Source: Sporobolomyces roseus (Eukaryota; Basidiomycota; Microbotryomycetes; Sporidiobolales; Sporidiobolaceae). Taken from it: a DNA stretch of 64,000 bases. The position numbers and the translations under genes were made by a program. Below, piece after piece: positions 11,498-22,431 of this stretch. The stretch is taken from the NCBI GenBank assembly GCA_016617785.1, contig JADILM010000010.1, forward strand, positions 248,001 to 312,000. Reading direction: 5' to 3'. Positions within the stretch are counted from its first letter, which is position 1. Every line of letters starts with the position of its first letter. The notes under the pieces are model-generated. The model saw only the letters and a list, made by a program, of their open reading frames with translations. It did not search any database and was not told the origin of the DNA.

Positions 11498-12884
11498 TCA
11501 ACGCATCCGCCATTTCCCTTGAGCTTTGCGACCATCCACCCATTCCTCAAGATCCTTTAGAGTCCTCCAACCCTTTACATCATCGAACCAGCGTCGTCCC
11601 TTTAGCTCTCTGCCCTCACGATCTCTCTCGACTTCGTCCCCCCACCAATTCCTCCATCTCTGTCCTTTCTCTCCACCAAACCCTGTTCTCAGCCAGTCAA
11701 CCAGGTCTCTTGCTCGTTTCTCGTTTGTCGATTGCTGCGAAGATCTCTGTTCGCGGAGGAATCGAGCAAAGTCGAAGGACGCACTCGAAACTCCTCGAGA
11801 GTATCGTAAAGTGATGGCAGCAATACGAGCTAGACCACGATCCCAGTCAGTTACTACATCAGAGAAGGGTTGAGTTCGAAAGACTAGGGCTCACCTATCG
11901 CCAGCAAGGGTTGAGGAGCATGTTCGACAAACCAAAGGATTTCGTCCATCTTCACTCTCATCCCATAAAGCCAATCCAGTACGTCGCCCAATTCACCCCA
12001 AATCCAGTCCTTCTTGTCGATCTGACGGATTTGATAGGTTGAAGTATCGAGAGGGTATCGTTTGCGGATGTATTCGAAATTCGGTTGCAAGCTCATGATT
12101 CGTGCTTGTAGAGGGAGAAAGTTGGGCTTTACGAACACGCTAGATTGCGGCTTGTTTGACCAGTTGTTCGGATTCGATATTGAAGTGAAGAACTCGATTT
12201 GCATCCGATAGAAAGCGAAAGATTTGAGAGGATCGATCGATTTGTCCGTAGGAATGGCTCGAATTCGGAGAGACCGAGTCCGACTTGAACGGAGGCTACC
12301 GATAGAGTGAGTAGAGTAGTTGCTGGTCGGAGTGGAAGAGAATTGCGAGGAGAAGATCGTGTAGGTGAGCGAGGTTGAGAGCGAGGAGATATTCGGTGCG
12401 AGGAGGAGACCAACTGCGTCTGTTCAGCTGCTTCAGCCTGGCTTGAAGCGAATTCGAGTGACGAGGCTCTTGCGTGCTCGCGGGATAATCCAGAGATTGA
12501 GGACGCTTCTTGAGGGCGATCTTGCGATTTCGACGAAATCTCCTTTTCGATCCTTGGGAAACCTCCAACACTTCCGCTACTGTCCAGCCTCGGCGACTTC
12601 TTTTCCGATCGAGACGTCTCCTTCGTCGAGCCTTCGACAGCGTGCCTAGCCGACTTCCTCCTCTTGCTTTCCCTCGTTTCCTCGCCTTTCTCGACTTTAT
12701 TCTCCAAACTTCGATCGAACCCAGCTTTTGAAGGTCCCCACCATTCTTCCTTGAGCTTGATATGGCTCTTCTGTGATCGTAGTGAGCAGTTTGCTGCGTG
12801 GATTGGTCGAATCTCCGAGTCGATGAGGGAGGAAGACGGGAAGAGCGAGAAGGGGAGAGGGATCGGTTCTGATATCGCAATCAT
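11498..12884 (-). pseudogene. Unrecognised protein, tandem paralog 2, one frameshift
   Basis: This is the sister of the gene at 9719-11105: the same N-terminal motif (EIRPIHAANCS, IKLKEEWW), C-terminal domain (FYRMQIEFF, LQPNFEYIRKRYP, VLDWLYGMRVKMDEILWF, APQPLL) and tail (DLVDWLRTGFGGEKG, RWRNWWGDEVERDREG). Start ATG is 12882-12884; a 65-nt intron separates exon 2 (11829-11498) at the same place as in the paralog. Near 12260 the frame is lost by one base: SEFEPFL is read in one frame and TDKSIDPLKSFAFYRMQ in another, while the paralog reads EPFLTQQAIEP without a break. It is therefore a recent pseudogene, or an intact gene with an assembly error. Confidence 0.6.
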
Positions 12885-13146
12885 CCTTATCGAGTGTGGT
12901 TGAATGCCGAGAGTGACTCTTGGATACGTTCGAGGTTGAGGGAGAAGAGGGACGAAGGAAAGAAGAGTGTTTTGAGTCAGGGGTAAAAGTGAAGGGAAGA
13001 AAGGGGAGAGAGAGGAAGGGGAACGAGGGAGTGCTTGGTTTCGTTCGTTGTTCCTCTCCAAATGCGGACAATCTCAGTCGATAGTTCAGTCGAACCCATA
13101 GCCCTCCTTCGCTCAGGCCCTCTCCCTCTCCTTCGATGACTTCACC

Positions 13147-13208
13147 TTCTCCTCTTCTCCTCTTCTCCTCTTCTCCTCTTCTCCTCTTCTCCTCTTCTCC
13201 TCTTCTCT
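13147..13208. repeat. 8-bp tandem repeat (TCTTCTCC)n
   Basis: About seven to eight perfect copies of TCTTCTCC lie 70 bases before the PH-domain gene start. It is a pyrimidine minisatellite in the likely leader or promoter. Confidence 0.92.
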
Positions 13209-13277
13209 CCTTCTCTCACTTCTGCTTTAGCTCTGTTGACCGTCAACTCAACAACAAGGAGGACGGGATCTCGTCAG

Positions 13278-16200
13278 ATGCTCAATAGTTGGACTTATGC
13301 CTGGTTTGGACAACCTGCATCGAATCAAACTCAGGCTGTTCAGAAATCACAAGATCAGTCTCACCTTCAACCCGTACAAGCAGGTCGTTCATCTCAGCAA
13401 CTAAATCAGCAACATACAAGACCGACGACACGAGTTGGACTACTGGAGGGGAGCGAATGGAAAGGAAATGGAGAAGATGAGAATTCACAGGTCAGCGCAG
13501 ATAGCTTCAGGACTGCTCCAGATGGCTATGGAACGACACTAGCGAACAGTCATCATCATTTGCGTTTCGAAGAAGCGTCGTCGAATCGTCCACTCCAAGC
13601 CAGTCGGAACGAGATGCCTGGAAATCCTCCTCACACTCCCTTTCGACCTCCTCTCCGAGCTCCATCCATCTCCTCAAACACGCTGAACCGACTCAAGGCT
13701 CAACTATCATCGAGATCTCTTCCTCCGAAATCACCTCCGCTTCAATCGATTCCTGATCAACCGAAGAACATGAATCGAGCAGAGTTTCACGATGTTTGGC
13801 CCTCTCCCCAACCTCAGCACTTACCTCGTCCTCCGCTCAATACCGTTGACCGGAGTATATCGAAGTCTGGAAGCTATGGAGAGGCTGGAATGAATACAGG
13901 CGATGAAGCGAGGGAGCGACATCGAGACGGCAGAAAGGAATGGCAAGACAATCGCAAGTCAGTCCTGCTCTCGTCCGCTAGCAACGTTACAGTCCAATTT
14001 CTGACTTCTGCCTCGACTCATAGATCTCAGCCTAGCAGCAGTTATCGACACCAGAATCGAAAAAATCCTTACCTTTCCGACCCATCTTCACACTTTCCTC
14101 CTCAACTCGACCGCTCTCACTTCGATCCAGCTCACCCTTCACTTGATGCAACTCTTCCTCATCTCGATCTGACCTACCCTCAAGACAGACTCGGGCTACA
14201 CCACCCACTCGATTTCGACGGTCAACCTCACCTCTTCGATCATCAAGATTCACCTTCGTTCCCATTTCCAGCTAACGAACCCGCATTCCCTTCGCACGAC
14301 AGACACTCTCCTCCTGTTCGACGGCCATCGTGAATGCCCAGCGAAGCGACACTTCACGAAGCCTCTCGTTCCTTGCCCAATCGCCCAGTTTCCACTCCTC
14401 ACCAGCTCACTTCGACAATTCCCTTCCTTCATCAGTCCCCTCACACGCTGAATCCACATGGAACGAATGATCGAGGCAGTGATCGGCACCCCGAAGAACA
14501 TCAGCGAACGGCGGGAGATTGCCAGTGGGAAAGGAGCGTCGAAGAAGAGGTGAGGAAACGGATTGAGCTGGAGAAGGGACTTGGAGGGTTCGGAAGGCAC
14601 AAGGAATCGCCCGAGGGCCCTGCAAGACTGACCTCGCGAGGTCAGGAGGAACCTGAGCGCATAGAAGGATCCTCTGAGAACCCGTCTCGGTCGTCAAGAT
14701 CAACAGGCTCGATCGGATTCTTTCCGGAACTTCCACCTCAGCCTGAGATCTTCCTTTTCGAGGTGAGCGATACCAGTCATCCACTTTCACACCTCATAGG
14801 CTTATTGGATTGTAGTGCTCACCAACAGGGCCTTCTCCTCGTCCCACCTCTAAACTTCACCTCCCTCACCGAGATCGCGAAACTCCATCGTTCTCACTGG
14901 ATTCCCTATCACGCGATTTTGACGACTCGTTCACTTCACTTCCTCGTCAACTCGGATCCCTCGACTCAAACACCGATTCTCATTCTCGACTTTGAACGTT
15001 GCAAATCGCTCAACAAGCCTCGCGAGCTTCGGGATAGAGAGCAGCTGTTCTCGTTTGTGGCGGAGATAGAGAATGGGAAGAAACGATACTTTGCTTGCGA
15101 ATCTGCGAGGGATTGGATGACTTGGTCGAACAAGATTCGGCGAGTGCCTCGTATCATTCGCTGTCTCCGTCGGTCCATCTGCTGATGCGACGAAGAAGTC
15201 GACAGTGAGCTCATCGATCTCGCTCATGGAAGAGCTCCGCCAACACTCGAAAACGCTTGCGATTCCAACTCTGCTGCCTCCCCTCTCAACCCCGCGGCTG
15301 TCACCCAAGCTCCCTCTGCTTCCCAATCGAAATCTCCCACTATCGCCCACTCTCCTCGCTCAATGCAGATCAAACGGCACCTAGAAGATCAAGAGAAGAT
15401 TTCGAAAATACTCGGTCAAGGTGCGAAAACTCACAACGCTCGAGACGACACAAGCGGGAGGCAACAGCAAAAGATTGATTCAAAACCGGAGCAACAGAAA
15501 CAAGAGTCGAATGTGGACTGGATGAAGAGGTTTAAGGAAGATCTACAAGTTAGAGCATTCATGAACGAGGATCCGAACAATTCTCGTCGAGATGAATGGC
15601 GATCTTCACAACCTCCTTATCCTCCCGCTTCTCCAGCTCCGCCTCTTCCTCAAGATCCTTCACGTCGACTACGAAAACCTCGACCTCGCTCTCGGTCGAC
15701 GAGAATCACTCCTCAAGAACTCAACCTTGCTCGCTCAGTATTCGAGGAACTGTCGAGAAAGAACGCTGCGGTTGATGGAGAGGGAGAAGAGACACGTTGG
15801 AGAGTCGCGTCGGTAGGCAAGATGATACAGGAGTTGAGGGATAGTATCGAAGCGAGAATCGGAAAGGGAGAGGAGAATGAGTTAGCGAAAGATTGGATTG
15901 ATAGAGTACGTCCCTCTCCGTCTCGATCTCCCCACCAAACGCCCAAGCTGATCGAAAGGAGTGTAGTACGTGCAGCTCGAATACCTGAGTTCGATCAACG
16001 ATACTCGTCTCGAAGCTCATCGCAGAAACGCTGTCGTCGATCAAATCGGAATCGATCCTACACCATTTCAGCCACAGGAGGCACTGCGAATGCTACAAGA
16101 CGAGCTGGAGGATACACTTTACGCTCGAGCAGAGAACAAGTTCGACGAGAAGAGGTGGTCAAGAAACAATGAAAAGGTAAGTCGTCAAAACGACAGCGGG

Positions 16201-17307
16201 GACGAATTCTTTCACTGATGCGCCGTCTTTCAACTCTACAGACAGATCTCGCGATTCCGATACAATCACCAAGCAGAGTTCGACGAGTTACAGATCATCC
16301 CAAAAAGCCGTCGAGACCTCCTCATCCGGTACAATACGGCTCGTTCATCGTCTCTCAGTCTGAGCTGACCTCGCTTCGACGGACCTGACAGTCACCTCAA
16401 GAGCTTCTTCATCTCTTCCAAGAGCAGCAACATCGTGAGCTCCCCATTTCACGACAAGAGAAAGCTTTGTTGCTGATTCAGAATACTGTGCAGACCTCAA
16501 CGAGAGTCTTCGATTTCAACAAGACCAGTCGAGAGCTTTGGCTTCGTTAGTCAGAGTGAGCTCTTTTCTATCTCGCTATCGCTCACGCCGCTGATTAAGG
16601 TTGTAATGCTTAGGATCTTCACGCGAATCAGACGAGTCTCTCCAACCAACTCCCGAAAGTTCAGCAAGCCTTGTCCATTCTCAGAACTATCAATGATCCG
16701 TCTACCAATCTCAATCTCGCTGTCGATGATGTTGCTGGTCACGAACGAGGAAGAACTCCAGCAAACGCCGTTCCTCTCTCGAAGATTCTCCCTCGTCAGA
16801 ACCCTCGCAAAGATTATCACTTGATTCCGAATGATGGAAGAATGGCAGATCGAGCTATACCTCCCTCGCAGGTTCATGTTTGGCGACAAGGAGAAGAGCT
16901 GGATCGAGGTGGACATGGGAAGAAAGAAGGTGTTTGCTTTTGGGGTGCGTCTTTACTGATCTTTCGAGTCTTCCCCCCAATCGTAAGGCTGACCTGATCG
17001 CTTGAAAATAGGCGTATCCGATCCTGTGCCTTCTCTTTGCCATCACTCGAGACTGAAAGGAGGACTTGAAGCTGCTCGAGCAGCGAAAGAGATCGCTCAA
17101 TTCGAAACGGAGAAAGAAGACTTCGCACCTCCTCCGCCTTACGAAACCAACCTGAGCACCTCAAGGCGATCAACTTTAAGAAGAAGGGAGAAGACAAATC
17201 ATGGTGACGAGGTATTGGAGAGAGAATTGGTTGAAGAATTGAGGAAAGCTTTCGAAGGGAAAGAGAAAATTGATTCTGTTACTTATGCCTGTGAGCTCTC
17301 ATTCTGA
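13278..17307 (+). CDS. PH-domain protein with coiled coils; gene model does not close cleanly
   Basis: From ATG 13278 (MLNSWTYAWFG) a long disordered Q/S/P/H-rich region leads to a PH-like domain at about 14,850-15,143 (WIPYHAILTTRSLHFLV, ILILDFERCKSL, EQLFSFVAEIENGKKRYF, SARDWMTWSNKIRR). Its C-terminal Trp helix is typical of PH domains, which bind phosphoinositides or proteins. After it come coiled-coil exons joined by good introns at 15,907-15,966, 16,172, 16,331, 16,435, 16,557 and 16,945, with segments such as LLHLFQEQQH, LNESLRFQQDQSRA and LNLAVDDVAGHERG. Problems: an in-frame TGA at 14331, TGA at 15183, and a segment (about 15,196-15,365) that reads best one frame away. Introns can explain some of this. 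I end it at TGA 17305; beyond that the plus strand is antisense to a GH63 fragment. Confidence 0.45.
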
Positions 17308-17366
17308 AAATACGGAAAGAGTGCTCTTGTCTGATCCTTACACTCCCGCTTGGTGGTAGTTACTGT

Positions 17367-17790
17367 CTACGAAGCACTATCAAAGCTGGGAGAAAAGCGT
17401 AACGAGTCGTCGGGAGAGAGTTCTCCAGCGGAACGATATCCCCAGGCATCAGAGTTTTCGGCTTCACTCGTAGCACCAGGAGTAGCGGGAACTGTCGCAA
17501 AGTGAAAGATCGTGGTCAGTCATCGTTCGAAGCAGGCTGTGGGTTCGAGAAGAAAGGGAGACGAGTTGAAGAAGCGGGCGAGACGAAGTTGCGAGGAGAT
17601 GTGGAGAGACAGAACGGAACAGATATAGAAAGAGAAGAAGATATGCTCACCTTGCTCGTCGAAGTACCATGCTGCAGCACTGCGAGGAGTGCGAGGAGTT
17701 CTAGGAAGTCGAGCAGTCGACCCGACAGACCAAATAAAGTAGGCGACGAGACTGAATCGAACGGGGAAAGCAAGATCGAGATATTGTCAG
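17367..17790 (-). pseudogene. Inverted partial copy of the GH63 gene 3' end
   Basis: On the minus strand this region repeats the last two exons of the GH63 gene at 31.4-31.9 kb, in inverted orientation. It starts inside the preceding intron, keeps the exon [29 protein letters not shown], a shorter last intron (159 nt against 319 nt) and the last exon [20 protein letters not shown] run of 57 bases (17435-17491) is identical to the GH63 gene. The ORF then diverges and stops at TAG 17367. No upstream GH63 exons exist here, so it cannot encode the enzyme. It lies between the PH gene and the GGT gene. Confidence 0.85.
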
Positions 17791-17918
17791 ACGCAGCATA
17801 AGCACGAATACTTTGAGTACTGCTACTCTATCTCTCCGCATCTGGTGACCAGAGACGAGCAGTATGATATTTTAGCATTTCGTAAAGCGATAACATATTG
17901 GTAGCAACATTTCTTTGT

Positions 17919-20631
17919 CTAGAATGCAGCGGGAACACTACGCACGGAAAAAACCAATGAGTTAAGCGCTATCAGCGACGTAATTGAGTAACGAGGCTTA
18001 CCCATTTTTACGAGAATCGGAAGTTGCGAAGAATTTGCCATCTTTGTCTCGAAGGACGGCTTGCACTTCGGAGATGCCAACGTTGACATCGAAGAGACTG
18101 TACGAGTATGATTGCCTTATCAGCGACGAGCTTGCAAGTGCTTAGAGGAACAGTACGCACGTCAAGTTGTGACCTCGAGATTCGAGTTCGTGGAGAAGAT
18201 CAGCTCTGTAACCAGACTCGACCGTGACCTGCACGCAACGCGGAAGCCGTCAGTGATCATCAACTGGTCGAACGATTGACACGAAGCTCACAAAGTCAGG
18301 CAAGAGCTGATGATGAATCCTAGGTTGTTCAACCGAATTTGCGATATCGTAACCCCAATCAAGGTTCAGCATGACTTGAGCGACCGAGCCAAAGATTCGT
18401 GATCCTCCTGATCCTCCCAGAGCGAGGTAGACTCCGTGAGGATCGAGAGGGGAAAGGGAGAAAGGATGATCCATGATGAGAGGAGCTGTCGAAGAGAGTG
18501 GTCGCTTTCCAGGTTCAGGATAGTTGAAGGGCGAGGCTACCATTGTTTATATCTTTAGCTCAGTGAGTTCGAACAGAGCGAGGGAGGAGACGGCTTACGA
18601 CTCAAACCAAACGCATCTGGAATTCCTGGAGTCGCGAAATCGTCCATCTCGTCGTTCAGGATGACTCCGGTCTCTTTATCCATCACTCGAGAGCCAAAGA
18701 GCAAGTTGACAGTAGTCGTGAGCGAGACTGCACCTCCATATCGATCGATAACGGAAAGGTGAGTTGTTCCGTGATCCTCCTTGACGTCGAAGCGAGGATG
18801 GTAGTAGGGAAGGCGGTGAGTTCGATCCTGCAGGTAGAGTGATATTAATTGCGACTCCGACTGTGCGATGAGGGAGAAGCTTACGTCGGTAATGTTGGCG
18901 CGGACTCGATTTGCGTATTCGATTGTGGGAATCTCTGCGAGCTTCTTCGCATTGTCGATGAAAGCAGGATCTCCTACTTGCGTTCGTGCAGCGAAAGCGA
19001 CTGGAAGAGAAGCGGGGTATCAGTCTATTGGCAGACTGAACAAATCAAGCGAAGGATAAGACGTACACTTCAAAGCCTCGAGGAAACGATGTTGACCTAA
19101 TCCAGTTCGTCCCTCGTCTGCGTAGTTCTTGTACCCATCGAGAGTATTCAAGAGCATCTGAATGATGGGTCCTCCACTCGGATAGTGACCAGTGTAGTAT
19201 TTCCTTCCTCTGTACTCTGCTTCGAGAGCTCGCTGGACGATCGGTCGGTAAGATTCGAGATCGTGAGCAGTCAGGATTCCTCCAGCGTTGTTGATCGTCT
19301 TGATCATATTATCGGCGATCTTCGAACCTTTCTTGTAGAAAACATCTGCTCCTTCTTTTGCGATTGTCTCAAGCGTGTTGGCGTAAGCTTCTCGACGAAC
19401 GATTTCTCCCTCTTGCAAGAATTCTCCATCGTTTCCAAACATGTCGATCCAGTCTTCTTCATCTTTCATCCATTCACTAATAGTGGGTCCTTCATCTTTC
19501 CCAGTCCATCGAGCGTTCAACCTTCGTGAGAGTTCTTTTCCGACCTCGAATCCCCTTGCCAGCTCGACTGCTGGTTGGAAGATCCTTTCCCAGCTCACTC
19601 CTCCTCCACAAGCTTTGTAAGCAGCCTCGAATCCTCGAATTTCTCCAGGTACTCCAATAGCTAATCCGCCAATCTTCGAAGCCCTCGCTGCATCCCATCC
19701 CTCCTGATCGGGCCTTGCACCCTGCGTGAACATATCGGGAAACGATCCTGTCGGTGCGGTCTCTCGGAAGTCGATCGAGATAGGATGAGAGCAAGTTTTC
19801 GAAATGGCCGAGTAAGGGGAGGAAGCTGAAAGAGGGAGGAGGGAAGTCGGAGGTCGAATCACGAGAAATCCTCCTCCACCGATTCCTGACGAGAACGAGT
19901 TGACAACTCCGACGCAGAGCGCTGTTGCGATGGCGGAATCGACAGCAGTTCCATTGTCGCGCAGAACTAAACGAAATCAACCGGGGAAGGAGGGCAAAAG
20001 TCGTCAGTTCACTGTCTCCAGTCGACAGATAGTAGATCGTCTTTGCGTGACGGTCGGATGACGAGGCCGTCCCTTCGTAAGACGGCGAGGAAGCAGAAGG
20101 AGCAAAGCGAGAAAGCAGAAACTCACTGTCGACTCCAATTTGACTGCATCTCGCCTCTTCACTCGCTACTGCTCCATTCCATCCGTTGACCAAGTAGTTC
20201 GGATTCCTCAATCCATCTCTAGGAGGCGGTAATCGAGTGAAATCGGGAGTGTCCTTCTTTCCATCGTCTTTGCTTCCTCCCTTTCCTCTCCTTCCAATAG
20301 TGAGAGGCAGCACAATAGCCAATATGATCCCACTGAGGAGCAAGAACGCTGCAATCGCACCGATAGCGATCTTTGTTCTCCTCCTCCTCAGATATTTCCC
20401 TCTTTCAATCTCGGCCGCTTCGAGTTCTTCGGCGGATACTGCTGGTGTCGATTCGGCCAGAGGTAGAGGGTTCCCTGAGGCACGAGAGAGTGCTCGTTGG
20501 CGGTAGGAAGGCCGAGAGGAGAGAGCTGGGGATAAGAGTGGGGAGTTCTCTGTAGGGCTTGAAGATCCTGGTAAATTGGAGTACTGTGTAGGTGGAGTCA
20601 AGGCATCCCCTTTGCCATTCGTCGAAGCCAT
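17919..20631 (-). CDS. Gamma-glutamyltransferase (glutathione hydrolase), type II membrane protein
   Basis: This enzyme cleaves the gamma-glutamyl bond of glutathione, giving glutamate (or transferring it) and Cys-Gly, usually at the vacuolar membrane or cell surface of fungi. The start at 20631 (MASTNGKGDAL) gives a cytoplasmic tail, then an uncleaved anchor at about residues 87-115 (IAIGAIAAFLLLSGIILAIV). The catalytic region contains NGTAVDSAIATALCVGVV, SGIGGGGFL, the HYPSGGP segment and the nucleophile motif DHGTTHLSV, where the Thr becomes the new N-terminus after autocleavage, followed by GAVSLTTTVNLLFGSRV. Later DFATPGIPDAFG, LIMDHPF and GGSGGSRI agree with the family. Several introns are visible; the last (ending about 17,937) avoids a TAA and gives a C-terminus ending GVPAAF. 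Confidence 0.92.
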
Positions 20632-20947
20632 GTCGAAGCGAAGAGTTTGAGAGAAGAAGCGACATGCATCTCAAATCGCTTTTGATTTCTCATCGCAAGA
20701 CCTCATGGAAAATTGACCGAAGTATCGTTTTCGGACAAGCTGACTGCCAGTGCAGCGCCGGTTCTTCTAAGCGAAAGTGAGAAAGGCAGGCAGAATCGCG
20801 AGAGGCCGAGTCGATTTTCGTGAGCTTGCAAAATCGAAAGTTCGAAAATTTTCATTTTGCGAGGGACTACAGCAGAAGTTCGCTGAGCACTCGACGAGTG
20901 CAACTGATAGAGATTGACGAGATTTCTTCTATGATAAGGATATCAAT

Positions 20948-21590
20948 TCAGAGAAGGAAAGAGAATAAGGACCGCAAAGTCGTGTATTTTGAGGGGATAG
21001 CGAAAAGGTTGGTATCGACAGAAGGAAGGGGATTATAACGAGGCAAGGGGTGCATGGTGAGAAAGTAGGTATCTATATGGGCAAAAACCTCTACTGGGGA
21101 GAGGGTCGAGGAAGAGCTGCTCGAGGGATGAGCGGAGTTCGATGAGCTCGATGAAGATCTAAACGAGAACGCTGATGAATGGATGGAGACTAACCTGACA
21201 GCATCTTGAATCAGTAAATTGGAGAGTATCCAGGGCTCGCCACAGTCATATGAGAGGTTGGTAGGCTGCAAAGGGCAGGAAGTAGTACTTGGTCAGAAAA
21301 GAGCGAAACAGAAAAGAGCAAGCGATAAGAGCGTACCTTGTTCCTTCCCGCCAGAGATTCAGCTCTCCGCTGTACGACGTCGAAGAAAATCTATCCAATC
21401 GTGCAGGAAGTTTCTGACCTGGAATCGTAAGTGCAGTTGAGGTCGACGAGGGGGACGAGGGAGGAGCTGAGCCTCCTTTGCAACTCCATCGATTCGGCGA
21501 TTGTACAGGTGAAGGTCCAGTGCGCAATTTGAGGCCGGCGAGGATTCTAGCTTGGCGACGAACGGTGGGAGATAAGGTGAAAGCTGGCAT
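20948..21590 (-). CDS. Hypothetical protein, possible mitochondrial leader
   Basis: I do not recognise this protein. The first exon from ATG 21590 starts MPAFTLSPTVRRQARILAG, a basic, acid-free stretch that could be a mitochondrial leader, and ends near ELNLWREG. After an intron a short exon reads LSYDCGEPWILSNLLIQDAV, and after a second small intron a Ser-rich exon ends VEVFAHIDTYFLTMHPLPR and on to TGA 20948. The first intron's 3' splice site is uncertain because the best-looking one gives the wrong frame. An upstream ATG at 21695 in the same frame is possible. It lies head-to-tail upstream of the GGT gene. Confidence 0.35.
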
Positions 21591-21695
21591 CGTGTGCGAA
21601 TAGAATTTGCGGAAGGAGTTTGCGAGAGCTTTGAGTAGGGAGTGAGGGTGTGGGAAAGATATTTTGAGTGATAGATCAGGAAGAGAGAGTCGCAA

Positions 21696-22431
21696 GGAGC
21701 TGCGTCGTCGTCTATGGCTGTCCGGCCTGCGAGGATGAAGTCAGAGGGAAAGGTTGAAAAAGGGGAATTCTTGTCTTTGACTTCATCTCGTTTCCCCTCG
21801 CAGTCCTTCCGTCGGACTCCGAGGGGCTGCGGGAGATAAAGTGGGTATAGATAGATGCCATGCGGTCATCGTCGGCTCTGGGAGGTGCGAGCTAGACAAA
21901 CGCCGACAGCCGACGAGGACAGAAGGAATCGACGCAACAGAATTGCGCGAATCTCAAGAAGCAATCACGAAGCAGCTCCAAGTGCAAGCGAGACGAGGCG
22001 ACGATGCAAAGGTGTAAGGTAGGGAAGAGCGATCAATTGAATAGAACTTCTATTCCTAACCAAAAGATTCGGGCCGGAGTCGTCCCAGAACTCCTGCAAG
22101 CTCTGGATCAATCAACTCGGCAGACCAGTCAACCTCGCTAGACGGACTCGTAGGTCAACCCGACTCTACAGAACCCGCAAGCAGAGTCTCTCCAGCAGCT
22201 CAAGAGCAAGTCTGAACTCCCTCAAACACGACTCTCCTTCTTCTCCCAGCACTCGTCAACACAGCCTGTCGGAAGTATACCAGAGTGTTCTACAACACGG
22301 CAGTCATACGTTGATCAGTAACCGATAGCTTGACAGCGTTCCCGACTCGTTCCGACTCGGACATCAAGTTTCTCAAACTTTCATCTCAAGCAGTCTCGTC
22401 TCGCCGAACTCGTTAAACGGATAGCCGCAAG
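21696..22431. other. Long leader/promoter region before the Zn2Cys6 regulator
   Basis: This 736-base stretch has no protein-like frame. It probably holds the divergent promoters of the hypothetical gene and of the transcription factor, with a long 5' leader for the latter. Part of it (about 22,060-22,430) is rich in short TCAA/TCTC words. Confidence 0.5.

Noticed and set aside
8640..12270. Programmed -1 frameshifting at three sites (about 8,645, 9,355, 12,260).
   Set aside because: No slippery heptamer with a downstream pseudoknot is seen, and the paralog of the third site is unshifted. Simple one-base loss is enough.
14331..15185. TGA as a sense codon (selenocysteine or reassigned) because several genes in 7-15 kb show in-frame TGA.
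   Set aside because: Many well-supported genes here (for example MYND copy B, the GH16 enzyme and the hypothetical at 37845) end properly at TGA, and introns or gene decay explain the cases.
17340..17505. A last exon for the PH gene on the plus strand, ending at TGA 17503, with good splice signals and natural-looking protein.
   Set aside because: The segment is the exact antisense of the GH63 3' end copy, which explains its open frame. The gene is therefore ended at 17307.
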